DNA of 30,064 nt from DASYYE01 sp035946955 (GTDB lineage Bacteria > Actinomycetota > Actinomycetes > Streptosporangiales > Streptosporangiaceae): positions 1 through 30,064 of the forward strand of contig DASYYE010000531.1 of the NCBI GenBank assembly GCA_035946955.1, given 5' to 3'. Shown one piece after another: positions 23,747-30,064 of the stretch. Under the pieces are notes generated by a model. That model made no database searches. It saw only the letters and a program-made list of their open reading frames with translations, and had not been told where the DNA came from. How positions within the stretch are numbered: position 1 is the first letter of the stretch; every line of letters starts with the position of its first letter. Made by a program: the position numbers and the translations under genes.

Positions 23747-24475
23747 ATGGCCGACGCGGTCTTTGAGGATTCACGGCTCGCTGCGGTCTACGACCCGCTG
23801 GATCCTGATCGCTCCGACCTGGACGCCTACGTTGCGATGGCCGAGGAGTTCCGGGCTGGGTCGGTCCTGGACGTCGGCTGCGGCACCGGGACGTTCGCAT
23901 GCCTGCTCGCGCAGCGGGGGATTCAGGTGTCCGGAGTCGACCCGGCCATGGCCTCACTCGATGTCGCCCGCGGCAAGCCCGGTGCGGGCCTGGTGCGATG
24001 GGTGCACGGCGACGTGACGGCGCTGCCGCGGCTGCGGGTGGACATGGCCACGATGACGGGGAACGTAGCGCAGGTGTTCCTTACCGACCAGGAATGGAAC
24101 ACGGTCCTGCGATGCACCCGTGCCGCGCTGCGCCCGGCCGGGCGGTTGGTGTTCGAGACGCGGGATCCGGCCCGGCAGGCGTGGCGGGAATGGAACCGTG
24201 AGGAGTCGTTCCAGCGCGTCAGCATCTCCGGGACCGGGATCGTTGAGTCATGGCATGACGTGACCGATGTGAGCGGCGAACTCGTCTCTTTCCGCTCGAC
24301 GGTCGTGTTCGAGGCTGATGGCACGGTCCTGACGTCAGACTCGACACTGCGTTTCCGCCAGCGCTCCGACATTGCCGGCTCACTGCTCGCGGCCGGTTTC
24401 ACCGTGGACGACGTTCGCGACGCCCCAGACAGGCCAGGCCGCGAGTTCGTCTTCGTCGCCAGCCGATCGGGCTGA
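23747..24475 (+). CDS. Class I SAM-dependent methyltransferase
   Basis: This 242-residue enzyme has motif I SVLDVGCGTGTFACLLA (about 43-59), motif II VSGVDPAMASLDVAR and a motif-III-like segment GDVTALPRLRVDMATMTGN. The C-terminal part contains a beta-rich lid (RVSISGTGIVESWHDV, LVSFRSTVVFEADGTV), as in small-molecule or glycine-type methyltransferases of the Methyltransf_25 group. The substrate is unknown. It is divergent from the other methyltransferase, 114 bp away, with the palindrome between them near the other start. Confidence 0.88.
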   Translation: MADAVFEDSRLAAVYDPLDPDRSDLDAYVAMAEEFRAGSVLDVGCGTGTFACLLAQRGIQVSGVDPAMASLDVARGKPGAGLVRWVHGDVTALPRLRVDMATMTGNVAQVFLTDQEWNTVLRCTRAALRPAGRLVFETRDPARQAWREWNREESFQRVSISGTGIVESWHDVTDVSGELVSFRSTVVFEADGTVLTSDSTLRFRQRSDIAGSLLAAGFTVDDVRDAPDRPGREFVFVASRSG

Positions 24476-24572
24476 GCGAAGAACGCCGAAGTACGCACCC
24501 CTCTAGAGCCTGAACCCAGCACGTCACTGACACCGCTGGGGTGGCCGGTGGTTCAAGGCCGGTGGGGCTGGG

Positions 24573-24646
24573 TGGGGCCGGTGGGACTCGAACCCACACT
24601 GTCAAGCTCCTAAGGCTTGTGCCTCCTGCCGTTGGGCTACGGCCCC
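24573..24646 (-). tRNA. tRNA with anticodon UAG and short variable loop (nominal Leu)
   Basis: The 74-nt molecule folds by eye as a complete cloverleaf. The acceptor GGGGCCG/CGGCCCC has seven perfect pairs. The D arm is GCCC/AGGC with a C-A mismatch at the loop end and loop AACGGCAGG. The anticodon stem is CAAGC/GCTTG with loop CTTAGGA. The T arm is GTGGG/CCCAC with loop TTCGAGT. Discriminator is A73; no CCA is encoded. The anticodon UAG (plus-strand bases 24610-24612) reads CUA leucine codons, and A73 suits leucine. However the variable loop is only five bases (ACAGT), while bacterial tRNA-Leu has a long variable arm. It begins three bases after the bcp stop codon on the same strand, so it is probably cut from the bcp transcript. 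Confidence 0.85.
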
Positions 24647-24649
24647 CAG

Positions 24650-25120
24650 TCAGACCCCCAGATCCTTGCGCAGCCTCGCGACGTGCCCGGTGGCTTTGAC
24701 GTTGTAGTACGCGCGTTCCACCGTCCCGTCCGGCCCGACCACAATGGTAGAGCGGATCACCCCGACCCTGGTCTTGCCGTAGAGGGTCTTCTCGCCGTAC
24801 GCACCGTAGGCCCGGTGGGCCTCCAGGCCCGGGTCGGACAGCAGCGGGAACGTGAGGCCATCGCGCTCGCGGAACTTCGCCAGGCGGGCCGGCTCATCCG
24901 GGGAAACCCCCAGCACCCGCACGCCAGCGGCATTGAGCGCACTCAGGCTGTCGCGGAAGTCGCACGCCTCCTTGGTGCAGCCAGGTGTCATCGCAGCAGG
25001 GTAGAAGTACACGACCACACGCTCACCGCGCAGTGACGACAGCCGCACCGGTGCCCCGTCCGCGTCCGGCAGTTCGAAGTCCGGCGCCTTGTCGCCAGGC
25101 GCCAGCCTGTGCTCGCTCAC
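24650..25120 (-). CDS. bcp: Thioredoxin-dependent thiol peroxidase (Bcp/PrxQ peroxiredoxin)
   Basis: This 156-residue cytoplasmic peroxiredoxin reduces hydrogen peroxide and organic hydroperoxides using thioredoxin. The family signature YFYPAAMTPGCTKEACDFRD carries the peroxidatic Cys48, resolving Cys53 and catalytic Thr45. The substrate-channel Arg lies in the KTRVGVIRSTIVVGPDG region. The length is normal. GTG 25120 follows AGGAG and GGTAA purine stretches. The stop is three bases from the 5' end of a tRNA on the same strand, an unusually tight junction. Confidence 0.95.
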   Translation of the reverse strand: MSEHRLAPGDKAPDFELPDADGAPVRLSSLRGERVVVYFYPAAMTPGCTKEACDFRDSLSALNAAGVRVLGVSPDEPARLAKFRERDGLTFPLLSDPGLEAHRAYGAYGEKTLYGKTRVGVIRSTIVVGPDGTVERAYYNVKATGHVARLRKDLGV

Positions 25121-25160
25121 TTACCTACTCCTCGCCTGACTCTCGCTGGGCTGACGCACC

Positions 25161-25189
25161 ATCGTAGGGGCTGCACAGCCTGGCTGGCA
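25161..25189 (-). promoter_or_regulatory. Candidate bcp promoter
   Basis: On the minus strand TGCCAG (25189-25184) is followed after 17 bp by TACGAT (25166-25161), about 40 bases before the bcp GTG. The -10 is good, the -35 weak. The same 187-bp gap must also serve the divergent lipoprotein gene, for which I find no clear promoter. Confidence 0.3.
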
Positions 25190-25307
25190 CATAGCATCGG
25201 GTGTGTCCATGGCCTGGCGGTCGCCGGCGCATCGTGTGTCCCGGTTTGCGTCCCTACGGGTAGTAACGTGTAGGCCTCCGTGCACCCTACAAGTAACAGG
25301 GGGGACG

Positions 25308-26213
25308 ATGACCTCTCCGCACCCTCACACCCAGCTGGGCACTGCGTGGCGCCTCTTGGTGGCCCGGCCCCTGCGGTCCACAGTGCTGTGCGCGGTAGCG
25401 GTGGCCACCGCCGCTGGCTGCACCTCGACGAGCACCAGCGGCCACTCCCACGGCAGCCAGCCCTCGGCCACCAGCACGGCAACCGCAGCCGCCAGCGGCG
25501 GTTCGGGCAACGCCGGCCCGGCCAGCCAGGTACTCACTGCCGTGGCCGCCAAGGCCAGGCAGATCGCCTCGGTGTCCGCCACCATGGACGTCACTACCAC
25601 AGGGACTCAAGCCGGCACCGTGCACGGCACCATGGCCTCGCAGGCCAATCCCTTCCTGTCACAGATGACCTTCCGGAGTTCCACGGGCGGCGCAGCGGGC
25701 AACGTGACGATCGTGGCCACCTCCACCGCGGTCTACCTGAAGGTGAGCGGGCTGAGCACCATCACGAAGAAGCCGTGGGTGAAGCTGTCCGTGTCAAGCC
25801 TGAACTCCCCCACCGGCGCCACCCTCGCGCCGATCGTGCGCGACTTCCAGGCTGACAACCCGGCGACCCAGGCCCAGATGCTCACCGCCGCCACCAACGT
25901 GCACCAGGTTGGCACCGCGACCATCAACGGCATCCCCACGACCGAGTATTCGGGCTCGCTGAACCTGGCGGCGGCCATAGCAAAGGATCCGAACCTGCGC
26001 CGGGAACTGGGCTCCGCCCTGGCCTCGGGCGTCACAGGCACGGTCAAGTTCAACGTCTGGGTGGACAGCCAGGACATCATCAGGAAGATCGTGGACACCA
26101 CGACAGAGATGGGCAACCACAGCACCGTCACCATCTTGATCACCTCAGTGAACAAGCCGGTCTCGGTGACGATCCCGCCAGCGAGCCAGGTCGGCACCCT
26201 GCCCGGCTTCTGA
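25308..26213 (+). CDS. LppX/LprG-family lipoprotein
   Basis: The 301-residue precursor has an N-terminal signal with a basic start, a hydrophobic stretch (STVLCAVAVATAAG) and a lipobox ending AAGC with lipidated Cys near residue 38. A Ser/Thr/Gly-rich linker follows. The mature domain (about 75-300) has the LolA-like pattern of LppX/LprAFG proteins: TMDVTTTGTQAGTVHGTM, LPGF terminus, TEYSGSLNLAAAIA and VWVDSQDIIRKI. These proteins sit on the outer face of the cell membrane and bind lipids or glycolipids. ATG 25308 is preceded by a GGGGGGAC ribosome site; the longer upstream frame lacks a signal peptide logic. Confidence 0.83.
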   Translation: MTSPHPHTQLGTAWRLLVARPLRSTVLCAVAVATAAGCTSTSTSGHSHGSQPSATSTATAAASGGSGNAGPASQVLTAVAAKARQIASVSATMDVTTTGTQAGTVHGTMASQANPFLSQMTFRSSTGGAAGNVTIVATSTAVYLKVSGLSTITKKPWVKLSVSSLNSPTGATLAPIVRDFQADNPATQAQMLTAATNVHQVGTATINGIPTTEYSGSLNLAAAIAKDPNLRRELGSALASGVTGTVKFNVWVDSQDIIRKIVDTTTEMGNHSTVTILITSVNKPVSVTIPPASQVGTLPGF

Positions 26214-26224
26214 CCGGTCCACGT

Positions 26225-26252
26225 TGACCCGGGCCCACACAGGCCCAGGTCA
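26225..26252. terminator. Candidate bidirectional terminator
   Basis: TGACCCGGGCC (26225-26235) pairs with GGCCCAGGTCA (26242-26252) in ten of eleven positions across the loop cacaca. It includes the rdgB stop codon and lies 12 bp after the lipoprotein stop. No T-run. Confidence 0.6.
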
Positions 26253-26870
26253 GCCGCCCAGCAAGGCGGCGATGACCGGCATGAGCCGGCGCAGCGCCTG
26301 CCCGCGGTGGCTGATCCTGTCCTTGTCCTCCGCGCTCATCTGTGCGGTGGTCAGCTGAGACCCGTCCGGGACGAAGACCGGGTCGTAGCCGAACCCGTTG
26401 CTGCCCCGGGGCGCGTCGGTGAGCCAGCCGTACACGGTCCCTTCGGTCACGTGTTCGGTCCCCGACGGGAGCACCAGTGCGGCCGCGCACTCGAAGTGCG
26501 CCCCACGGCGGCCAGCGGGCACGTCGGCGAGTTGCGCCAGGACCAGTCGCAGATTCGCCTCGTCGTCGCCGTGGCGGCCAGCCCAGCGCGCGGAGAGCAC
26601 GCCGGGCATGCCGTTCAGGGCGTCCACACACAGGCCCGAGTCATCAGCGACCGCTGGCAGGTGGGTGCAGGCGGCGACGGCGCGCGCCTTGAGCAGCGCG
26701 TTCTCGGCGAACGTCGCACCCGTCTCCGCGACCTCGGCCATGCCGGGGAACTCGTCGAGATCCACCGCGGCCACGGGTACCCGGGCTGCGGCGATGATGC
26801 GGCTCAGCTCGGTGAGCTTGCCGGGGTTGTGCGTGGCGAGGACGAGCCGGGACGGGCTGGCCTGGGTCAC
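26250..26870 (-). CDS. rdgB: Non-canonical purine NTP pyrophosphatase (RdgB/HAM1)
   Basis: This 206-residue house-cleaning enzyme hydrolyses dITP, ITP and XTP to monophosphates, keeping deaminated purines out of nucleic acids. Family motifs are complete: LATHNPGKLTEL, ATFAENALLKARA, VADDSGLCVDALNG with the catalytic Asp, GVLSARWAG, GSNGFGYDPVF and ISHRGQALRRL. Length is normal. GTG 26870 overlaps the rph stop by 4 bp (GTGA), the usual actinobacterial rph-rdgB pair. Confidence 0.96.
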   Translation of the reverse strand: MTQASPSRLVLATHNPGKLTELSRIIAAARVPVAAVDLDEFPGMAEVAETGATFAENALLKARAVAACTHLPAVADDSGLCVDALNGMPGVLSARWAGRHGDDEANLRLVLAQLADVPAGRRGAHFECAAALVLPSGTEHVTEGTVYGWLTDAPRGSNGFGYDPVFVPDGSQLTTAQMSAEDKDRISHRGQALRRLMPVIAALLGG

Positions 26871-27586
26871 CGCGCCAGCGTCTCCTGCTGCAGGCGGGTC
26901 AGGTCCGCGCAGCCCGCGACCGCCAGCTCGAGCAGTTCGTCCAGGAGCGCACGGCTGAACGGCTCACGCTCGGCCGTCCCCTGGACCTCCACGAACCTGC
27001 CGTCGCCGGTGCAGACCACGTTCATGTCGGTCTGTGCCGCCACGTCCTCCTCGTAACACAGGTCCAGCCGCGGCTCGCCGTCCACGATCCCGACGCTGAC
27101 CGCTGCCACCGAGGCCACGAGCGGGTTGCCCCTGCACCGCTTGCGGGCGGTCAGCCAGCCGAGCGCGTCCGCCAGTGCGACGTAGCCGCCGGTGACCGCG
27201 GCAGTCCGGGTGCCGCCGTCGGCCTGCAGCACGTCGCAGTCGATGATGACCGTGTTCTCCCCCAGGGCCTTGGTGTCCACGCAGGCCCGAAGCGACCTGC
27301 CGACCAGGCGGGAGATCTCCTGGGTGCGGCCACCGGGCCGTCCCTTGACCGACTCGCGGTCCGAACGGCTGTTCGTGGCCCGGGGCAGCATGGCGTACTC
27401 CGCCGTCACCCAGCCGAGCCCGCTGCCACGCCGCCACCGCGGCACCTCCTCGGTGGCACTTGCCGCGCAGAGCACCCGGGTCTGCCCGAACTCCACGAGC
27501 ACCGACCCTTCGGCATGTTCCAGCCAGCCGCGTGTCATCTTGATCTCGCGGAGCTGTTGGTTGGTACGTCCATCCGGTCGGGGCAT
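26867..27586 (-). CDS. rph: Ribonuclease PH
   Basis: This 239-residue phosphorolytic 3'-5' exoribonuclease trims tRNA precursor 3' ends. Visible motifs include MPRPDGRTNQQLREI, GSVLVEFGQTRVLCAAS, the phosphate-binding GRPGGRTQEISRLVGRSLR and the catalytic Asp pair in LDLCYEEDVAAQTDMN. The true start is ATG 27586; the frame continues open upstream into the neighbouring gene, but without RNase PH sequence. A TAGGCT hexamer (27594-27599) seven bases upstream could drive a leaderless transcript; it coincides with the TPR gene stop. Coupled to rdgB. Confidence 0.96.
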   Translation of the reverse strand: MPRPDGRTNQQLREIKMTRGWLEHAEGSVLVEFGQTRVLCAASATEEVPRWRRGSGLGWVTAEYAMLPRATNSRSDRESVKGRPGGRTQEISRLVGRSLRACVDTKALGENTVIIDCDVLQADGGTRTAAVTGGYVALADALGWLTARKRCRGNPLVASVAAVSVGIVDGEPRLDLCYEEDVAAQTDMNVVCTGDGRFVEVQGTAEREPFSRALLDELLELAVAGCADLTRLQQETLAR

Positions 27587-27596
27587 GCGGGACAGC

Positions 27597-28241
27597 CTAG
27601 TCTGTCGCCGTAGTGCCCTCGGCCTGGAGCAGGGCAGTGACCTCACGTTGACTGTGCTGGTCACCGATCTCGCGGAAGATGGCCAGGGCGCGCTCCAGGT
27701 AACGCCTGGCCTCGGCGGTCTCGCCCTGGGCCGAGGACAGCTCGGCCAGTTCGACGAACGTCCGAGCCTCCTCATGACGGTCGCCGAGCGCGGCGAAGTC
27801 ACCCTTGGCCTCGGTGAGCAGGCGCAGTGCCAGCCCAAAGTGCCCGAGTCTGCACTCGATGACACCGAGGTTGCCCGTTGCCCTGGCCTTGCCGTGCCTG
27901 TCCCCGACGTGAGCGAACAGTTCAGCGGCACGTTGCTGACACCCCGCCGCTTCGGCGTAACGGCTGGAGCTGAGATAGACGCGCCCGAGGTTGGCGAGGC
28001 TCAGCGCCTCACCGTGATGGTCCCCCAGGTTGCTGAACGAGGCGATCGCCGCCTCGTTGGCCGCGACCGCGTCTGTCAGTCTGCCGGTTTCGTGGTAGGT
28101 GCTGGCCAGGTTTCCCAGGACTTTCGCCTCGCCGTGGGAATATCCGACCTCACGGAACAGTGCCAGCGCCTGCACGTAGCACTCGGTGGCCTCCTCGAGC
28201 CGGCCCAGCGGGCGGTAGGCGTTGCCGAGATTACACAGCAC
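27597..28241 (-). CDS. TPR half of an amber-split XRE/NB-ARC/TPR regulator
   Basis: This segment encodes about five tetratricopeptide repeats of the long type found in AfsR-like regulators. Examples are NLGNAYRPLGRLEEATECY, NLASTYHETGRLTDAVAAN, NLGRVYLSSSRYAEAAG and NLGVIECRLGHFGLALRLL. It is in the same reading frame as the upstream XRE/NB-ARC gene and separated from it only by an in-frame TAG at 28281-28283; the codons between (AARRLCDAEAEGK) continue the TPR pattern. It may be a broken gene end, or be re-initiated at GTG 28241, which has GAGGGAAAG directly upstream but almost without spacing. Stop at 27597 lies 10 bp from rph. Confidence 0.65.
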   Translation of the reverse strand: MLCNLGNAYRPLGRLEEATECYVQALALFREVGYSHGEAKVLGNLASTYHETGRLTDAVAANEAAIASFSNLGDHHGEALSLANLGRVYLSSSRYAEAAGCQQRAAELFAHVGDRHGKARATGNLGVIECRLGHFGLALRLLTEAKGDFAALGDRHEEARTFVELAELSSAQGETAEARRYLERALAIFREIGDQHSQREVTALLQAEGTTATD

Positions 28242-28280
28242 CTTTCCCTCGGCTTCGGCGTCGCAGAGCCGACGGGCAGC

Positions 28281-29945
28281 CTAGGCCGCGCTGCGATGGG
28301 TGGTGATCCAGTCGGAGTAGTGCTTGCGCAGGTCGAAGTAGGCGTACAGGGCGGTGGGGAGTTGCCAGGCCACCGGCTCGTCGTGGTGGCTGGCGGCGGT
28401 GACGCTCATCGCGACCAGGTTTACCCGCTCTGCTTCGCACCAGGACAGCGCGTCGGCGTGGCTGGTGAACGCCTGCGGCGGCACCGCTGTCGCGGGCGGC
28501 GGCGGTTGCATGGGTGGCAGGTGGGGGCTCAGCGCCACCCTGGCCGCGCACGCACTGTGGAGGTACCAGCTCCCCAGCCGGGCGAGGGCCTGGGAGCGCC
28601 CGGCTTCGGGCTCCTCCGCCAGTGCCCGGTCACGGGCAAACAGTGCAAGCAGGTCGTGCAAGCGGAACCGGTCCTGGCTGTGCTCTGTCACGAGGTGGGC
28701 GCCCACCAGGTCAGCCATCAGGCTGGCGCAGCGCCCGACCGGGCACCCGGCCAGGGCAGCGGCCGCTGGCACGGTGATATCCGCGCCCTCGTGCAGCCCC
28801 ATCATGCGGAAGAGCTGCTGGTGGGCTGTGCCGAGCGCGTCATAGGACCAGCTGAAGACCGCCCGGATGGCAGTTGTCTCGTCGTCGCCGGTGGCCAGCG
28901 CGTCCAGCCGGTGGAACTGGTCGGTGAGCCGGGCAAGCCCAGCTGCGATGGTGCCCTGCTGGCCAGCGGTGACGCGTTCCGCGGCGATGCGCAATGCGAG
29001 CGGGTGGTAGCCGCAGACCTCGGCGAGCGCGGCTACGGCGCCCGGTTCGGCGTCTGCCCGCTCCGGGCCGATGACCTGACGCAGCAGGCGCCGCGCCTCA
29101 GCCGGGGTGAGCACGTCCACCACGACGCGCTGGACGCCCTCCCTGGCGACCAGGCTCGGGAGGCGGCTGCGGCTGGTGATCAGCACGACACACGTCGGCG
29201 AAGCTGGCAGCAACGGCCGGACCTGTTCGGCGGTCCGGGCATTGTCGAGCACCAACAGCATGCGGCGTCCCGTCATGAGGGTGCGGAACGCGGCGACGCG
29301 TTCCTCTCCGGACACAGGCAACTGCCCAGCCGGGACCCCGAGTGCCGGCAGCAGCACACCCAGTGCCTCCAAAGGAGGCACTGGGAGCCTGGACGGGTGG
29401 TACCCGCACAGGTCGATGTACAGGTCACCGTCGGGGAACCGGTGACGGGCCAGGTGCCCCCAGTGCACCGCCAGCGCCGTCTTGCCAACACCTCCCATGC
29501 CACTGATCGCCGAGAGCAACACGGGGGCCGCAGCCTCGGTGTCCAGGTGACGGTCCAGTACGGACAGTTCGGCGCCGCGCCCGGTGAACCCCGTGGCCGG
29601 CGTCGGCAGCAGCCGCGGCACCACGGTCGCACGTCCAGCCGGCCAGGCCGGTACAGGCGCACCGGCGGTGGTCGCCGCCCGCGCCTCCATGGCAGCGCGC
29701 TGCGCCAAGGCGTCCCTGCGCAGCGGCCGGAGCGTGCCCGGCGCCAGCCCGAAACAGCGTTCATAGGCGGCTAATGTGTCGAGGCTGGGAACCCGCCGCC
29801 CCGACTCGAACTCGACGATCGTGGTGTGCGAGGCAAGGCTGAGCGACTTGCACAGGTCACGTTGTGCCAGGCCACGTTCCCGGCGGAGCTTCCGGAGCTC
29901 AATCCCAAGCCGTCGGGCAGCGTCCCCCTCCGGGCTACGAACCAT
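28281..29945 (-). CDS. XRE-type helix-turn-helix NB-ARC ATPase regulator, truncated by an amber codon
   Basis: The 554-residue protein has an XRE helix-turn-helix at about 8-65 (LRKLRRERGLAQRDLCKSL, then SGRRVPSLDTL) and a linker. An NB-ARC STAND ATPase follows: Walker A SGMGGVGKTALAVHW (lysine near 155), Walker B RRMLLVLDNA, GLPL-like GYHPLALRIA and MHD-like RFRLHDLLALFARD. The sequence then reads YSDWITTHRSAA and meets TAG at 28281-28283. Family members continue into TPRs, and here the TPR sequence resumes in the same frame directly after the stop. STAND regulators use the TPRs to sense or bind partners, so the truncated product may lack control or be inactive. ATG 29945 has GAGG eight bases upstream. 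No gene is supported in 29946-30064. Confidence 0.85.
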   Translation of the reverse strand: MVRSPEGDAARRLGIELRKLRRERGLAQRDLCKSLSLASHTTIVEFESGRRVPSLDTLAAYERCFGLAPGTLRPLRRDALAQRAAMEARAATTAGAPVPAWPAGRATVVPRLLPTPATGFTGRGAELSVLDRHLDTEAAAPVLLSAISGMGGVGKTALAVHWGHLARHRFPDGDLYIDLCGYHPSRLPVPPLEALGVLLPALGVPAGQLPVSGEERVAAFRTLMTGRRMLLVLDNARTAEQVRPLLPASPTCVVLITSRSRLPSLVAREGVQRVVVDVLTPAEARRLLRQVIGPERADAEPGAVAALAEVCGYHPLALRIAAERVTAGQQGTIAAGLARLTDQFHRLDALATGDDETTAIRAVFSWSYDALGTAHQQLFRMMGLHEGADITVPAAAALAGCPVGRCASLMADLVGAHLVTEHSQDRFRLHDLLALFARDRALAEEPEAGRSQALARLGSWYLHSACAARVALSPHLPPMQPPPPATAVPPQAFTSHADALSWCEAERVNLVAMSVTAASHHDEPVAWQLPTALYAYFDLRKHYSDWITTHRSAA

Positions 29946-30064
29946 CCACAATCCTCGCGGTGAACCACAGACAACCCGGGCCGCCAATGTAGCGAACGAC
30001 CACGCACCGTCTCAAGGCCCACCCACGAGACAGCAGGACGTGGCCGGGCGGGTCGGGCGGGCAC

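Noticed and set aside
25269..25291. Short inverted repeat TGTAGG-N11-CCTACA before the lipoprotein gene.
   Set aside because: Only six pairs; I cannot separate it from chance and find no matching promoter elements.
24573..28283. Idea that the UAG-anticodon tRNA suppresses the amber codon in the NB-ARC/TPR gene.
   Set aside because: Anticodon UAG pairs with codon CUA. Reading UAG would need anticodon CUA, so the coincidence has no decoding basis.
27192..29774. An 860-codon open frame on the plus strand.
   Set aside because: It lies antisense to rph and the NB-ARC/TPR gene, has no recognisable domain, and is the usual artefact of GC-rich third positions.
1..30064. CRISPR arrays, transposases, integrases, prophage genes or a biosynthetic gene cluster.
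   Set aside because: No regularly spaced repeats, no recombinase motifs, and no NRPS, PKS, lanthipeptide or terpene synthase core was found in any gene read here.

Overview
High-GC actinobacterial chromosome, roughly 70% G+C with strong GC at third codon positions. GTG starts are common, there are several 4-bp ATGA/GTGA gene overlaps, and several regulators look leaderless. The gene content (ECF sigma factor, YtrA-type GntR, RsbW-like kinase, XRE/NB-ARC/TPR regulator, NarL response regulator) fits a soil actinomycete of the Streptomyces/Streptosporangiales type. The genus cannot be told from the window. No transposase, integrase, prophage or CRISPR array was seen.

Layout. 1-2.1 kb (minus): a bacterial RNA-repair pair, Hen1 (3'-terminal ribose 2'-O-methyltransferase) followed by Pnkp, which is cut by the window edge. 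A perfect 20-bp inverted repeat lies upstream of Hen1. 2.1-3.6 kb (minus): a soluble-looking NfeD-like OB protein and a flotillin/SPFH protein. 4-8.2 kb: MerR regulator, DUF998-like membrane protein, the tail of a lost histidine kinase beside an intact NarL response regulator, an alpha/alpha-toroid-like protein and an AraC regulator. 8.3-12.6 kb (minus): five genes joined by 4-bp overlaps, reading ECF sigma factor, membrane protein, ABC ATPase and two membrane subunits. 12.7-15.8 kb (plus): PRC-barrel-like protein and a GH13 branching-enzyme-like glucosidase. 15.8-18 kb: a stand-alone TOPRIM protein, then a YtrA-type GntR regulator coupled to a membrane-anchored seven-blade propeller. 18-21 kb: type II NADH dehydrogenase, a DUF2007-like protein and a tandem gamma-carbonic-anhydrase-like protein. 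21-22.1 kb (minus): ArsR, SRPBCC and DUF1905/YdeI operon. 22.4-24.5 kb: RsbW-like kinase and two divergent SAM methyltransferases with a 13-bp palindrome on one start codon. 24.6-27.6 kb: an odd tRNA three bases after bcp, a LppX/LprG-like lipoprotein, and rdgB-rph. 27.6-29.9 kb (minus): an XRE-NB-ARC-TPR regulator split by an in-frame amber codon.

Most interesting: (i) the tandem gamma-CA protein, whose two domains have lost complementary zinc-ligand histidines; (ii) a short-variable-loop tRNA with anticodon UAG, apparently co-transcribed with bcp; (iii) the amber split in the NB-ARC/TPR gene; (iv) the Hen1-Pnkp repair operon with its 20-bp dyad; (v) the ECF-sigma/ABC operon with a possible leaderless autoregulated promoter. 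All functional statements are homology readings by eye; no database search was run.
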